A DNA stretch of 64,000 bases, from contig SCTY01000022.1 of the NCBI GenBank assembly GCA_004297625.1, forward strand, positions 123,833 through 187,832. The letters run 5' to 3'. The notes beneath the pieces were generated by a model. It was not told where the DNA came from, searched no databases, and saw only the letters and a list, made by a program, of their open reading frames with translations. The stretch comes from Betaproteobacteria bacterium (lineage in GTDB: Bacteria > Pseudomonadota > Gammaproteobacteria > Burkholderiales > SG8-39). The position numbers and the translations under genes were made by a program. Of this stretch, positions 32,774 to 42,424 are shown piece by piece. Within the stretch, counting starts at the first letter, position 1; every line of letters starts with the position of its first letter.

Positions 32774-33464
32774 CACCGAGACGACGGGGCTGAACCCGAA
32801 GCTCGGGGACCGCATCATCGAGATCGGCTGCATCGAGATCCTGAGCCGCACGATCACCGACAGCCATTTCCACGTCTACGTAAATCCGGAGCGCGAGATC
32901 GACGCCGGCGCGAGCCGCGTGCATGGCGTCACGCTCGAGGACCTCGCCGCGAAACCGAAGTTCGCCGCGGTGGCGCGCGAGTTCCTCGACTTTGTGCGCG
33001 GCGCCGAGTTGATCATTCACAACGCGGATTTCGACGTGGAGTTCCTCGACATGGAGCTCGGGCGCGCGGGGCTCGGAAGGATCGGCGGGCACGTCTCGAA
33101 GATCACCGACACGCTGATTTATGCGCGCGAGCTCCATCCCGGGCGCAGGAATTCGCTGGACGCGCTGTGCGAGCGGTACTTGATCGACAACTCGAACCGC
33201 ACCCTTCACGGCGCGCTTCTCGACGCGCGTTTGCTCGCCGAATGCTACCTCGCTATGACGCGCGGCCAGGAAAGCCTGGTGATGGAGCTGGAAGCGCCGG
33301 CCGCGGCCGCCGCGGCGGCCGCCGGGCTCATCCTCGACGTCTCCAAGCTCATCGTGCAGCGCGCGAGCCCCGAAGAGCTCGCCTCGCACGAGAAGTACCT
33401 GGATGCGCTGGAGAAGGATGCCCGCGGTCCGGGCGTCTGGCGGCGGCTCGCGTCAACGGGCTGA
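32754..33464 (+). CDS. dnaQ: DNA polymerase III epsilon subunit (proofreading exonuclease)
   Basis: 236 aa. TTG 32754 has an AAGGGG Shine-Dalgarno at 7-nt spacing. The DEDDh exonuclease motifs are Asp7 and Glu9 (LDTETTG), HNADFDVEF and [10 protein letters not shown] nine-residue alanine run near residue 185 links the nuclease to the C-terminal segment that binds the polymerase alpha subunit. It overlaps rnhA by 20 nt and the next gene tail-to-tail by 12 nt. Confidence 0.95.
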   Translation: MRQIVLDTETTGLNPKLGDRIIEIGCIEILSRTITDSHFHVYVNPEREIDAGASRVHGVTLEDLAAKPKFAAVAREFLDFVRGAELIIHNADFDVEFLDMELGRAGLGRIGGHVSKITDTLIYARELHPGRRNSLDALCERYLIDNSNRTLHGALLDARLLAECYLAMTRGQESLVMELEAPAAAAAAAAGLILDVSKLIVQRASPEELASHEKYLDALEKDARGPGVWRRLASTG

Positions 33465-34223
33465 AGCTTCTCCCATGCTGGCGCGGGGCAGCCATTCCGA
33501 TTCCGCCAGCGCCCGCCTCGCCGACGCAAGCGTGATCTGGTAGTTGATGAGGTAGACCGCAGCATCGTCGCGGTAGTCCTCGATGTGCTTTTGCTCCACG
33601 ACGTGCTCGAAGGCCCGCGCCAGCTGCGGGTGGCGGCAGTTGTTCGCCTTGATGAAAAGCTCGAAGCCGTAGCGCCCCGGCTGCAGCCGCAGCGAGGGAG
33701 CGCGCGGCCTTTCCGCAACGTCGAACAGGACGAATTTGGCGAGCGCGCGCTTTCCTTCCAGGGGGAAGCTCGTGAAGGGCTCGAGGAGGTTGTCGTCGGT
33801 CAGCCTGCGCTTCGCCTGGATGAAGCGCTGCATGTCGACTTCTCCGACGGGGCTCAGCAGGACTTCGCGGCTCGCGTCGCCGTTCACGGTGAGGCGGATC
33901 GCCAGCCACTCGATGATGCCGTCGGCATAGCCGGCGTTGCTGAACTGCAGCGGCAGCAGCAGCCGGCCAGCGCTCGCCCTGGGGAGGATCAGGTCTCCGC
34001 CGAGCACCTCGGGACAGAACTCGAGCATGCGCGCCTTGGCGACGCCGAGGAGCGCGATGCCGAAAGCGAGGACCGAAAACGCGAGCGCCGCGGCGGCAGT
34101 CAGCGAAGGCTCGAGCGGCGCGGCGGCCACCAGCACGATCAACAAGGCAATGAGCAGGCCGGCGCCTGCCGCCAGCTTTTTCTGGCGCGCCGATCGCATG
34201 TAGACGATTGTGGGCAGTCGCAT
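33453..34223 (-). CDS. Hypothetical membrane-anchored protein
   Basis: 256 aa with two adjacent N-terminal helices (about 17-36 and 41-62) and a soluble C-terminal part of about 190 residues, predicted beta-rich and with no recognised catalytic motif. ATG at residue 9 is an alternative start; neither has a clear ribosome-binding site. It is convergent with dnaQ and divergent from the acyl-CoA ligase gene. Function unknown. Confidence 0.75.
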   Translation of the reverse strand: MRLPTIVYMRSARQKKLAAGAGLLIALLIVLVAAAPLEPSLTAAAALAFSVLAFGIALLGVAKARMLEFCPEVLGGDLILPRASAGRLLLPLQFSNAGYADGIIEWLAIRLTVNGDASREVLLSPVGEVDMQRFIQAKRRLTDDNLLEPFTSFPLEGKRALAKFVLFDVAERPRAPSLRLQPGRYGFELFIKANNCRHPQLARAFEHVVEQKHIEDYRDDAAVYLINYQITLASARRALAESEWLPRASMGEASAR

Positions 34224-34329
34224 TGCCGCATTGCATGGGAACGCTGATTAAGCGTCAATCGGAGAGCGTCGTTCGGCCTATTCCGGGAGCAGCGGGGTTA
34301 ACGCACGCGTAACGAAAGCCCGCCGGGGC

Positions 34330-34335
34330 TATACT
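34330..34335 (+). promoter_or_regulatory. Candidate -10 of the acyl-CoA ligase gene
   Basis: TATACT, 6 nt before GTG 34342. If used, transcription would start at or within 1-2 nt of the start codon. No -35 match at usual spacing. Confidence 0.4.
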
Positions 34336-34341
34336 TGCGCC

Positions 34342-35991
34342 GTGGGCCAGCAAGTGAATCCCTTCTCGCGGGACCTCGACAAGAATCCTGCGAATTTCGC
34401 GCCGCTCACCCCGCTGTCATTCATCGAGCGCGCTGCCTATGTGTATCCCAACCGGCTGGCGGTCGTACATGGCGCGCAGCGCTACTCGTGGAAAGAGACG
34501 TATGCCCGCTGCCGCCGGCTCGCTTCCGCGCTCGCCAAGCGCGGCGTGCGCCCGGGGGAGACGGTCGCAGTGATGCTGCCGAACATCCCGCCGATGTACG
34601 AGGCGCATTTCGGCGTCCCGATGTGCGGCGCGGTGCTCAACACGCTGAATACCCGGCTCGACGGCGAGTCCATCGCCTTCATGCTGAAGCACGGCGAAGC
34701 GAAGGTCCTGATCACCGACCGGGAGTGCTCGCCGACCATCGAGAAGGCGCTGGCGGCGATCAATCCGCGGCCGTATGTGATCGACGTGGACGATCCCGAA
34801 TACCCTGGCGACGGCCGGCGCCTGGGCGAGGCCGATTACGAGAGCTTCCTCGCCAGCGGCGATCCGGAGTACGCCTGGACGTGGCCGGCTGACGAATGGG
34901 ACGCGATCTCGCTTAACTACACCTCGGGTACGACCGGCGATCCGAAGGGAGTCGTGTACCACCATCGGGGCGCATACCTGAACGCCGTCTGCAACGTCGT
35001 CACCTGGAGCATGCCGCAGCATGCGGTGTACCTCTGGACGCTGCCGATGTTCCATTGCAACGGCTGGACATTCACCTGGACGATGGCGGCGAACGCGGGC
35101 ACCAACGTTTGCCTGAGAAAGGTGGACGCCGCAGCCATCTTCGACCTGATACGCAAGCACAAGGTGACGCACTATTGCGGCGCGCCAATCGTGCATTCGA
35201 CGCTCATCAATGCGCCTGACGAGCTGAAAAAAGGCATCCACCACAAGGTGCATGGCATGGTGGCCGCGGCGGCTCCGCCCGCGGCAATGATCGAAGGCAT
35301 GGAGCGCATGGGCTTCGACCTTACGCACGTGTATGGGCTTACCGAGACCTACGGCCCTGCCACGGTGTGCGCGCGGCACGAGGAATGGGCCGCGGTGGAT
35401 ATCAGCGAGCGCACGCGGCTCAACGGCCGCCAGGGCGTGCGTTACCTGATGGAGGAGGGCCTCGCGGTGATGGATCCGCAGATCATGAAGCCGGTGCCCG
35501 CGGACGGCGAGACGATGGGCGAGATCATGTTCCGCGGCAACATCACCATGAAGGGCTACCTCAAGAATCCGAAGGCCACCCAGGCGGCGTTCGAGGGCGG
35601 CTGGTTCCACTCCGGCGACCTCGCCGTCATGCAGCCCGACGGCTACCTCAAGATCAAGGATCGCTCGAAGGACGTGATCATCTCGGGCGGCGAGAATATT
35701 TCTTCGCTCGAGGTGGAGGACGTGCTCTACCGCCACCCGGCGGTGCTCGCCGCCGCGGTGGTGGCGAAGCCCGACGACAAGTGGGGCGAGGCGCCTTGCG
35801 CGTTCGTCGAGCTCAAGCCCGGCGCCAAGGTGTCGGAGAAAGACATGGTCGAGTTCTGCCGCAGCCACCTGGCGCGCTTCAAGGTGCCGCGCGCCGTGGT
35901 GTTCGGCGAGCTGCCCAAGACCTCCACGGGTAAAATCCAGAAATTCATCCTGCGCGAGAAAGCGAAGTCCGCCAGCGCGATCGACACCTAG
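34342..35991 (+). CDS. AMP-forming acyl-CoA ligase (DmdB/FadK-like)
   Basis: 549 aa ANL-superfamily enzyme; activates a carboxylic acid with ATP to an acyl-adenylate and then the CoA thioester. The P-loop YTSGTTGDPKGV lies near 193-204, the YGLTETYGP motif near 332-340 and the catalytic lysine of the C-terminal domain at Lys531 (TSTGKIQKF). GTG 34342 has no Shine-Dalgarno but a TATACT box 6 nt upstream. A crotonase gene follows after 17 nt. Likely acts on medium- or branched-chain acids; substrate not determined. Confidence 0.9.
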   Translation: MGQQVNPFSRDLDKNPANFAPLTPLSFIERAAYVYPNRLAVVHGAQRYSWKETYARCRRLASALAKRGVRPGETVAVMLPNIPPMYEAHFGVPMCGAVLNTLNTRLDGESIAFMLKHGEAKVLITDRECSPTIEKALAAINPRPYVIDVDDPEYPGDGRRLGEADYESFLASGDPEYAWTWPADEWDAISLNYTSGTTGDPKGVVYHHRGAYLNAVCNVVTWSMPQHAVYLWTLPMFHCNGWTFTWTMAANAGTNVCLRKVDAAAIFDLIRKHKVTHYCGAPIVHSTLINAPDELKKGIHHKVHGMVAAAAPPAAMIEGMERMGFDLTHVYGLTETYGPATVCARHEEWAAVDISERTRLNGRQGVRYLMEEGLAVMDPQIMKPVPADGETMGEIMFRGNITMKGYLKNPKATQAAFEGGWFHSGDLAVMQPDGYLKIKDRSKDVIISGGENISSLEVEDVLYRHPAVLAAAVVAKPDDKWGEAPCAFVELKPGAKVSEKDMVEFCRSHLARFKVPRAVVFGELPKTSTGKIQKFILREKAKSASAIDT

Positions 35992-36008
35992 CTTTGGGAG
36001 ATTCGCGA

Positions 36009-36806
36009 ATGCACGCGAAAGTAAAGCACTCGGCAGAGCCGTACGTACTGTGCCAGAAAAAGAACGGGGTAGCGACGCTCACCTTAAATCGGCCAAAGCA
36101 ATACAACGCCATGTCGAGCGACGTGCTGCGTGAGCTGAAGAGCTCGCTATCGGACATCGCGCGTGACGAGTCGGTGTGCGTCGTCGTGCTTGCCGCAAAC
36201 GGGCCGGCGTTTTGCACCGGCCACGATCTCAAGGAGATGATGGCCAACCGCACGCCCCAGTTTATCGGTAATCTCTTCGATCAGTGCTCCGAGATCATGC
36301 TGAATCTGCAGGACTTGCCGCAGCCGGTGATTGCCCGCGTGCACGGCGTCGCGACGGCGGCTGGTTGTCAACTTGTCGCGCAATGCGACCTCGCCGTCGC
36401 CTCGACGCAAGCTAGGTTCGCCACCTCGGGTATCAATCTCGGGCTGTTCTGCGCGACGCCGGGCGTCCCCGTCTCGCGCAACGTGCCGCGCAAGCGGGCG
36501 TTCGAAATGCTGTTCACAGGAGAATTCATCGACGCTCAAACGGCGCTGGAATTGGGCCTAGTCAACCGCGTGACGACGCCTGAAAAACTCGATGAAGAGG
36601 TCGCCAAGCTGGTAGGCGCGATCGTCGACAAGCCGGCCGCCGTATGTGCGGCCGGCAAAAAGCTCTTCTACCAGCAGATCGAATCGAAGATCGACGCTGC
36701 CTACAAGATTGCCAGCGCGGCGATCACCAAGAACATGCTCGGCGACGAAGCTGCCGAGGGCGTCGGTGCGTTCATCGAGAAGCGCAAGCCGAACTGGAAG
36801 AAATAA
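36009..36806 (+). CDS. ECHDC3-like crotonase-fold protein lacking both catalytic glutamates
   Basis: 265 aa from ATG 36009, with GGGAG at 9-nt spacing; an in-frame TTG lies 15 nt upstream. The crotonase fold is clear (FCTGHDLKEM oxyanion-hole segment, ATAAGCQLVAQCDLA). The two glutamates of hydratases are replaced: Gln121 in GCQLV and Gly141 in SGINLGLF. The LFCATPGVPVSRNVPRKRAFEMLFTGE stretch resembles ECHDC3 proteins. It may therefore not be a classical enoyl-CoA hydratase. It lies downstream of the acyl-CoA ligase in an apparent operon. Confidence 0.88.
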   Translation: MHAKVKHSAEPYVLCQKKNGVATLTLNRPKQYNAMSSDVLRELKSSLSDIARDESVCVVVLAANGPAFCTGHDLKEMMANRTPQFIGNLFDQCSEIMLNLQDLPQPVIARVHGVATAAGCQLVAQCDLAVASTQARFATSGINLGLFCATPGVPVSRNVPRKRAFEMLFTGEFIDAQTALELGLVNRVTTPEKLDEEVAKLVGAIVDKPAAVCAAGKKLFYQQIESKIDAAYKIASAAITKNMLGDEAAEGVGAFIEKRKPNWKK

Positions 36807-36935
36807 GCAAAAGCGTCCGCCGCCGCGCGGGCCAGCTTTTTGCGCCGTGAGAGTCCTGCATGCTCGCAGAGAAACGTAGTAGGCCCGGGCGTTGATCCCC
36901 ATGTATGATGCAGCGATGCAGCTGGGAGGGGCTGC

Positions 36936-37688
36936 GTGGCCGAAGAGATCATCCTAGAAACGCGCGCGCTGACGAAGGAATTCAAGGGATTCGTCGCCGT
37001 GAAGGACGTGTCGCTGAAGGTTCGGCGCGGCACCATCCATGCGTTGATCGGCCCGAACGGCGCGGGCAAGACCACCTGCTTCAACCTGCTCACCCATTTC
37101 CTCGAGCCGACGCGCGGGCAGATCTTTTTCAAGGGCGGCGAGATCACCGGCTCTGCGCCGGCGCGCATCGCGCGCATGGGGCTGGTGCGCTCGTTCCAGA
37201 TCTCGGCGGTGTTTCCTCACCTGACGGTGCTCGAGAACGTGCGCGTGGCGCTGCAGCGCAAGCGCGGCGCCTCGTTCGATTTTTGGCGCTCGGAACAGGT
37301 CCTCAGGCGGCTCGATGAGCCGGCGCGGGAGCTGATCGACGCGGTGGGCCTGCGCGAGTTCGAGCAGACCGTGGCTGTTGAACTGCCGTACGGGCGCAAA
37401 CGCGCGCTCGAAATCGCCACCACGCTCGCCCTGGATCCGGAGATGATGCTCCTCGACGAGCCGACCGCCGGCATGACGCACGAGGACGTGGGGCGCATCG
37501 AAGCGCTCATCAAGCGCGTGTCGGCGAACCGCACGGTGCTGATGGTCGAGCACAATCTTTCCGTGGTCTCCACGCTGTCCGACACCATAACCGTGCTCCA
37601 GCGCGGCGAGATTCTCGCCGAGGGCAACTACGACAGCGTGTCGAAGAACCCGGCGGTCATCGAAGCGTACCTGGGGGCCGAGCGATGA
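36936..37688 (+). CDS. livG: Branched-chain amino acid ABC importer ATPase LivG
   Basis: 250 aa. GTG 36936 follows a strong GGGAGGGG (36924-36931). Walker A GPNGAGKT, Walker B MMLLDEPTAGM and the LivG-type insertion are present; the signature region reads LPYGRKRALEIA, as in LivG. Together with livF, livK, livH and livM it forms a complete HAAT-type importer. Overlaps livF by 4 nt. Confidence 0.94.
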   Translation: MAEEIILETRALTKEFKGFVAVKDVSLKVRRGTIHALIGPNGAGKTTCFNLLTHFLEPTRGQIFFKGGEITGSAPARIARMGLVRSFQISAVFPHLTVLENVRVALQRKRGASFDFWRSEQVLRRLDEPARELIDAVGLREFEQTVAVELPYGRKRALEIATTLALDPEMMLLDEPTAGMTHEDVGRIEALIKRVSANRTVLMVEHNLSVVSTLSDTITVLQRGEILAEGNYDSVSKNPAVIEAYLGAER

Positions 37689-38380
37689 TTCTCGAGGTGC
37701 GCGGCCTGCACGCCTGGTACGGGGAGTCGCATATCCTGCACGGCGTCGACTTCGACGTCGCTGAAGGAGAGGTGGTCACGCTGCTCGGGCGCAACGGCGC
37801 CGGCAAGACGACGACGCTCAAGTCGATCATGGGCATGGTGGCGCGCCGGCAGGGCTCGATCCGCTTCAAGGGCGAGGAGCTGATCCACCTCACTTCCTAT
37901 AAGGTCGCGCGGCGCGGCGTCGCCTTCTGTCCGGAGGAGCGCGGCATTTTCGCGAGCCTCGACGTGGAGGAGAACCTGCTTCTGCCGCCGCGGATCGCCG
38001 AAGGCGGCCTGTCCGTGGAGCGGGTTTTCGAGCTGTTTCCCAACCTCAAGGAGCGGCTGCGCAGCCAGGGCACCAAGCTCTCGGGCGGCGAGCAGCAAAT
38101 GCTCGCCATCGGGCGCATTCTGCGTACCGGAGCGCACCTGTTGTTGCTCGACGAGCCGACGGAGGGCCTGGCGCCGGTCATCGTGCAGCAGATCGGCCGC
38201 ACGATTGCGGAGCTCAAGCAGCACGGCTTCACCATCCTGCTCGTTGAACAGAATTTCCGTTTCGCCCAAAAGATCGCGGATCGCCACTACATCGTCGAGC
38301 ACGGCCGCGTGGTCGACATGGTTCCGGGCGCCGAGCTGGAGGCGAACATGGGACGCGTGCACCAGTACTTGGGAGTCTGA
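37685..38380 (+). CDS. livF: Branched-chain amino acid ABC importer ATPase LivF
   Basis: 231 aa. Walker A GRNGAGKT, signature LSGGEQQM, Walker B LLLLDEPTEGL; the LIVEQN switch region is also visible. ATG 37685 overlaps the livG stop (ATGA). Partner ATPase of LivG. Confidence 0.95.
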   Translation: MILEVRGLHAWYGESHILHGVDFDVAEGEVVTLLGRNGAGKTTTLKSIMGMVARRQGSIRFKGEELIHLTSYKVARRGVAFCPEERGIFASLDVEENLLLPPRIAEGGLSVERVFELFPNLKERLRSQGTKLSGGEQQMLAIGRILRTGAHLLLLDEPTEGLAPVIVQQIGRTIAELKQHGFTILLVEQNFRFAQKIADRHYIVEHGRVVDMVPGAELEANMGRVHQYLGV

Positions 38381-38404
38381 TCTATAACCAGGAAGGAGAA
38401 AGCG

Positions 38405-39613
38405 ATGCATGCAACACGGAAGTTGAGTGGCGCCGTAATCCTCGCGCTTGCAGCAATGGGCGCGCAGGCCCAGGTCTCCGACGGCGTGATCAAGATCGGC
38501 GTAATGAACGACATGTCGAGCCTCTACGCCGACATCGGCGGCCCCGGCTCGGTCACCGCGGCGCGCATGGCGGTGGAGGACTTCGGCGCCGCGAAGAAAG
38601 GCATGAAGGTCGAGATTCTGTCGGCCGACCACCAGAACAAGCCCGACGTCGGCTCGGCTATCGCCCGGCAATGGTACGACGTCGACAAGGTTGACGCGAT
38701 CTTCGATGTGCCGACCTCCTCGGTCGCGCTCGCGGTCAACCAAGTGACGCGCGACAAGGGCAAGGCCTTCATAGTGACCGGCGCCGCCACCTCGGACCTT
38801 ACCGGCAAGGCGTGCTCGCCGAATACCATCCACTGGCTCTACGACACCTGGATGCTGGCGAACGGCACGGGCGGCGCGATCGTGAAGACCGGCGGCGACA
38901 GCTGGTTTTTCATCACCGCCGACTACGCGTTCGGCCACGCGCTGGAGCGCGATACCGCCGAAGTGGTCAAGAAGAACGGCGGCAAGGTGCTGGGCGCGGT
39001 GCGCGCTCCGCTCAATACGCAGGACTTCTCCTCATTCCTGCTGCAGGCGCAGGCCTCGAAGGCGAAGATCATCGGGCTCGCGAACGCGGGCGGAGACACC
39101 ATCAACTCGATCAAGCAGGCGGCGGAGTTCGGCATCGTGAAGGGCGGCCAGAACCTCGCCGGGCTGCTGGTGTTCATCACCGACGTGCACGGCCTCGGCC
39201 TGCAGACCGCTCAAGGTCTGATCCTGACCGAGAACTTCTACTGGGACATGAACGACCAGACGCGCGCGTGGAGCAAGCGTTTTGCGGCTCGCAACGGCGG
39301 CAAGTATCCGTCGATGGACCATGCCGGCGTGTACTCCGCCGTGCTCCATTACCTCAAGGCGGTGGAAGCGGCCAAGACCGACGAGGGCACCAAGATCATC
39401 GCGCAGATGAAGAAGATGCCGACCGACGACCCGCTCTTCGGCAAGGGCCGTGTGCGCGCCGACGGGCGCAAGATCCACCCGGCGTATCTCTTCGAGGTGA
39501 AGAAACCGTCGGAGTCCAAGTACCCGTACGACTACTACAAGGTGCGCGCCACGATCCCCGCGGAGCAGGCGTTCCGTCCCGAGAAGGAGGGGGGCTGCCC
39601 GCTGGTGAAGTAA
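38405..39613 (+). CDS. Periplasmic branched-chain amino acid/amide binding protein
   Basis: 402 aa, type I periplasmic binding protein with a cleavable signal peptide (about 1-22, ending AQAQ). The first strand IKIGVMNDMSSLYADIGG is typical of the Liv/amide-urea family. A strong AGGAAGGAG precedes ATG 38405. Gene order livG-livF-binding protein-livH-livM indicates it serves this importer. The ligand could be branched-chain amino acids, an amide or an aromatic acid. Confidence 0.92.
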   Translation: MHATRKLSGAVILALAAMGAQAQVSDGVIKIGVMNDMSSLYADIGGPGSVTAARMAVEDFGAAKKGMKVEILSADHQNKPDVGSAIARQWYDVDKVDAIFDVPTSSVALAVNQVTRDKGKAFIVTGAATSDLTGKACSPNTIHWLYDTWMLANGTGGAIVKTGGDSWFFITADYAFGHALERDTAEVVKKNGGKVLGAVRAPLNTQDFSSFLLQAQASKAKIIGLANAGGDTINSIKQAAEFGIVKGGQNLAGLLVFITDVHGLGLQTAQGLILTENFYWDMNDQTRAWSKRFAARNGGKYPSMDHAGVYSAVLHYLKAVEAAKTDEGTKIIAQMKKMPTDDPLFGKGRVRADGRKIHPAYLFEVKKPSESKYPYDYYKVRATIPAEQAFRPEKEGGCPLVK

Positions 39614-39634
39614 GGCGAACCGAGCGTGCCCTAG

Positions 39635-40522
39635 ATGACCGAGATCTTCGGCATCCCCACCCAGGCCCTGTTCGGGCAGCTCTTGATCGGGCTGATCAAC
39701 GGCTCGTTCTATGCGCTGCTCTCGCTCGGCCTGGCAGTCATCTTCGGGCTGCTCAACATCATCAACTTCGCGCACGGCGCCCAGTACATGCTGGGCGCCT
39801 TTTGCGCCTACTTCCTGCTCAACAAGTGGGGACTCGGCTACTGGTGGGCGCTCGTCATCGCGCCCATCGCGGTCGGCATTACCGGCGTGATCATCGAGCG
39901 CACGATGCTCAAGCCGCTGTACAAGCTCGACCATCTTTACGGCCTGCTTCTCACCTTCGGCCTTGCGCTCGTCATCCAGGGCCTTTTCCGCAACGAGTTC
40001 GGCTCCTCCGGATTGCCTTATCCGATCACGAAGGAGCTCACCGGCGGCCACAACCTGGGCTTCATGTTCCTGCCGACCTACCGCGCCTGGGTGATCGTGG
40101 CTTCGCTTGCCATATGCCTCGCCACCTGGTTCATGATCGAGAGGACGAGGCTCGGCGCCTACCTGCGCGCGGCTACCGAAAACCCGCAGCTCGTGCAGGC
40201 GTTCGGCATCAACGTCCCGCGCATGATCACCCTCACTTACGGCTTCGGGGTCGGCCTTGCCGCGCTGGCCGGCGTGATGGCCGGGCCGATCTACCAGGTG
40301 AGCCCGCAGATGGGTGCGGATCTCATCATCGTCGTATTCGCCGTCGTGGTGATCGGCGGCATGGGCTCGATCATGGGGTCGATCGTCACCGGTTTTGGCC
40401 TGGGCGTCATTGAAGGCCTGACCAAGGTGTTCTATCCCGAGGCTTCGAACACGGTGATCTTCATCATCATGGCGATCGTGCTGCTCATCAAGCCGGCGGG
40501 CCTCTTCGGGACGCAGAAGTGA
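39635..40522 (+). CDS. livH: Branched-chain amino acid ABC importer permease LivH
   Basis: 295 aa, about eight membrane helices. Family motifs LINGSFYALLSLGLAVIFG (N-terminal) and GVGLAALAGVMAGPIY are present. It overlaps livM by 4 nt. Forms the transmembrane channel with LivM. Confidence 0.94.
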   Translation: MTEIFGIPTQALFGQLLIGLINGSFYALLSLGLAVIFGLLNIINFAHGAQYMLGAFCAYFLLNKWGLGYWWALVIAPIAVGITGVIIERTMLKPLYKLDHLYGLLLTFGLALVIQGLFRNEFGSSGLPYPITKELTGGHNLGFMFLPTYRAWVIVASLAICLATWFMIERTRLGAYLRAATENPQLVQAFGINVPRMITLTYGFGVGLAALAGVMAGPIYQVSPQMGADLIIVVFAVVVIGGMGSIMGSIVTGFGLGVIEGLTKVFYPEASNTVIFIIMAIVLLIKPAGLFGTQK

Positions 40523-41439
40523 GGCACCAGAAAATCGCCTTGGTCATCATGGCGGTGCTTTTCGCGCTCGCGCCGCTCGCGGTGTATCCGGTGTTCATCA
40601 TGAAGGTGATGACGTTCGCGCTGTTCGCGTGCGCCTTCAATCTGCTGATCGGCTATGGCGGGCTGCTTTCTTTCGGCCACGCCATGTTCCTCGGCACGGC
40701 AGGCTACGCTGCCGCACACTCGGCCAAGGTGTGGGGATTTCCCCCCGAGCTCGCCATCCTGTTCGGCACCGGAGCCGCCGCGCTTCTCGGGGTCGTGACC
40801 GGCCTGCTCGCAATCCGCCGCCAGGGCATCTACTTCGCGATGATCACGCTTGCGCTGGCGCAGATGATTTATTTCTATTACCTGCAGGTGAAGTTCACGG
40901 GCGGCGAGGATGGCATCCAGGCCGTGCCGCGCGGAACGCTGTTCGGCTTCATCGACCTTTCCAATATATGGGCGATGTACTACACCGTCCTCGTCATCTT
41001 CCTCGGCGGATTTCTCGCGATCTACCGGGTGATCCACTCGCCTTTCGGCCAGGTGCTGAAGTGCATCCGCGAGAACGAGCCGCGCGCCATTTCGCTCGGC
41101 TACGACACCACGCGCTACAAGCTGCTGGCGTTCGTGATTTCGGCGACGCTCGCCGGCCTCGCCGGCGCGACCAAGGCGCTCGTATTCCAGCTCGCCTCGC
41201 TCACCGACGTGCACTGGACGATGTCCGGCGAGGTCGTGCTGATGACGCTGCTCGGAGGCCTCGGGACGATCTTCGGCCCGGTGGTGGGCGCGCTCATCAT
41301 CATTTCCATGGAGAACTATCTCGCGCAGCTCGGCGCCTGGGTGACCATCGTCCAGGGCGTCATCTTCGTCGTCTGCGTGCTCACCTTCCGGCGCGGCGTG
41401 ATCGGCGAGCTGGCGAGCTTCCTCAAGAAGCCGCTGTAG
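40519..41439 (+). CDS. livM: Branched-chain amino acid ABC importer permease LivM
   Basis: 306 aa, about nine membrane helices. Motifs LLIGYGGLLSFGHAMFLG and SATLAGLAGATKAL are characteristic. The GTG start overlaps the livH stop (GTGA). Its stop abuts the stop of the convergent cysteine-synthase-family gene with no spacer, and no intrinsic terminator is visible. Confidence 0.94.
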   Translation: MRHQKIALVIMAVLFALAPLAVYPVFIMKVMTFALFACAFNLLIGYGGLLSFGHAMFLGTAGYAAAHSAKVWGFPPELAILFGTGAAALLGVVTGLLAIRRQGIYFAMITLALAQMIYFYYLQVKFTGGEDGIQAVPRGTLFGFIDLSNIWAMYYTVLVIFLGGFLAIYRVIHSPFGQVLKCIRENEPRAISLGYDTTRYKLLAFVISATLAGLAGATKALVFQLASLTDVHWTMSGEVVLMTLLGGLGTIFGPVVGALIIISMENYLAQLGAWVTIVQGVIFVVCVLTFRRGVIGELASFLKKPL

Positions 41440-42420
41440 TCACAGCCAGTCGGGGCAGGGCAGCCCCTTGCTCTTCAGGAAGGCGGGATTGAAGAGTTTC
41501 GACTGGTAGCGGGTTCCCGAGTCGGCGAGGATCGTCACCACGGTATGTCCCGGGCCGAGGTCGCGCGCGAGGCGGATCGCGCCTGCCACGTTGATGCCGC
41601 TCGATCCGCCGAGCACCAGCCCTTCCTCCTTCGCGAGGTCGAAGATGAGCGGCAGCGCCTCGGCATCGGGGATCTGGTAGGCGTCGTCGACCGGCGCGCC
41701 TTCGATATTCTTGGTTACCCGCCCCTGGCCGATGCCTTCGGTGACGGACGAGCCCTGCGAGCGCAGTTCGCCCCGCTTGAACCAGCTGTACATCGCCGCG
41801 CCGAGCGGGTCCGCCACTGCTATCCTGATTTTGGGATTTTTCTCTTTTAGAAAAGAGGAAACACCGGCCAGCGTGCCGCCGGTGCCTATCGCGCACGTGA
41901 AGCCGTCGACTTTGCCGCCGGTCTGAGCCCAGATCTCGTGCCCGGTGCTGCGGAAGTGGCCGTTGCGGTTGGCCGTGTTGTCCCACTGGTTGGCCCAGAA
42001 TGCGCCCAGCTCCTTCGCCAGGCGCTCCGATACGTGCACGTAGTTGTTCGGGTCCTTGTAAGGCACGGCCGGTACTTCGCGCAGTTGCGCTCCGCAAAGG
42101 CGCAGCATGTCCTTCTTCTCCTGGCTCTGCGTCTCGGGGATGACGATGACCGTGCGGTAGCCGCGAGCGTTTCCGACAAGGGCGAGCCCGATGCCCGTAT
42201 TGCCGGCCGTGCCTTCGACGATGGTGCCGCCGGGCTTGAGCAGGCCGCGTTCCTCGGCATCGAGGATGATGTACAGCGCGGCACGGTCCTTTACCGAGCC
42301 GCCGGGATTCAGGAACTCCGCTTTGCCGAGGATCTCGCAGCCGGTGAGCCGCGACGGGCCGCGCAGGCGGATGAGCGGCGTGTTGCCGATGGCTCCGACG
42401 AAGCCGTCGCGGATTTCCAT
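41440..42420 (-). CDS. Cysteine synthase / cystathionine beta-synthase family enzyme
   Basis: 326 aa, fold-type II PLP enzyme. The Schiff-base lysine is Lys44 (NPGGSVKDRAA), the substrate-carboxylate loop is EGTAGNTGIGLA and the phosphate-binding loop GTGGTLAG. Cysteine synthase activity on O-acetylserine or a related sulfhydrylation is likely. It lies 4 nt downstream of a cyclic-amide hydrolase gene, suggesting co-expression and leaving open a different amino-acid substrate. Confidence 0.88.
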   Translation of the reverse strand: MEIRDGFVGAIGNTPLIRLRGPSRLTGCEILGKAEFLNPGGSVKDRAALYIILDAEERGLLKPGGTIVEGTAGNTGIGLALVGNARGYRTVIVIPETQSQEKKDMLRLCGAQLREVPAVPYKDPNNYVHVSERLAKELGAFWANQWDNTANRNGHFRSTGHEIWAQTGGKVDGFTCAIGTGGTLAGVSSFLKEKNPKIRIAVADPLGAAMYSWFKRGELRSQGSSVTEGIGQGRVTKNIEGAPVDDAYQIPDAEALPLIFDLAKEEGLVLGGSSGINVAGAIRLARDLGPGHTVVTILADSGTRYQSKLFNPAFLKSKGLPCPDWL

Positions 42421-42424
42421 CGCG

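Noticed and set aside
33296..33327. GC-rich repeat of GCC/GCG units in dnaQ as a mobile or REP-type element
   Set aside because: It is in frame and simply encodes the alanine linker of the epsilon subunit.
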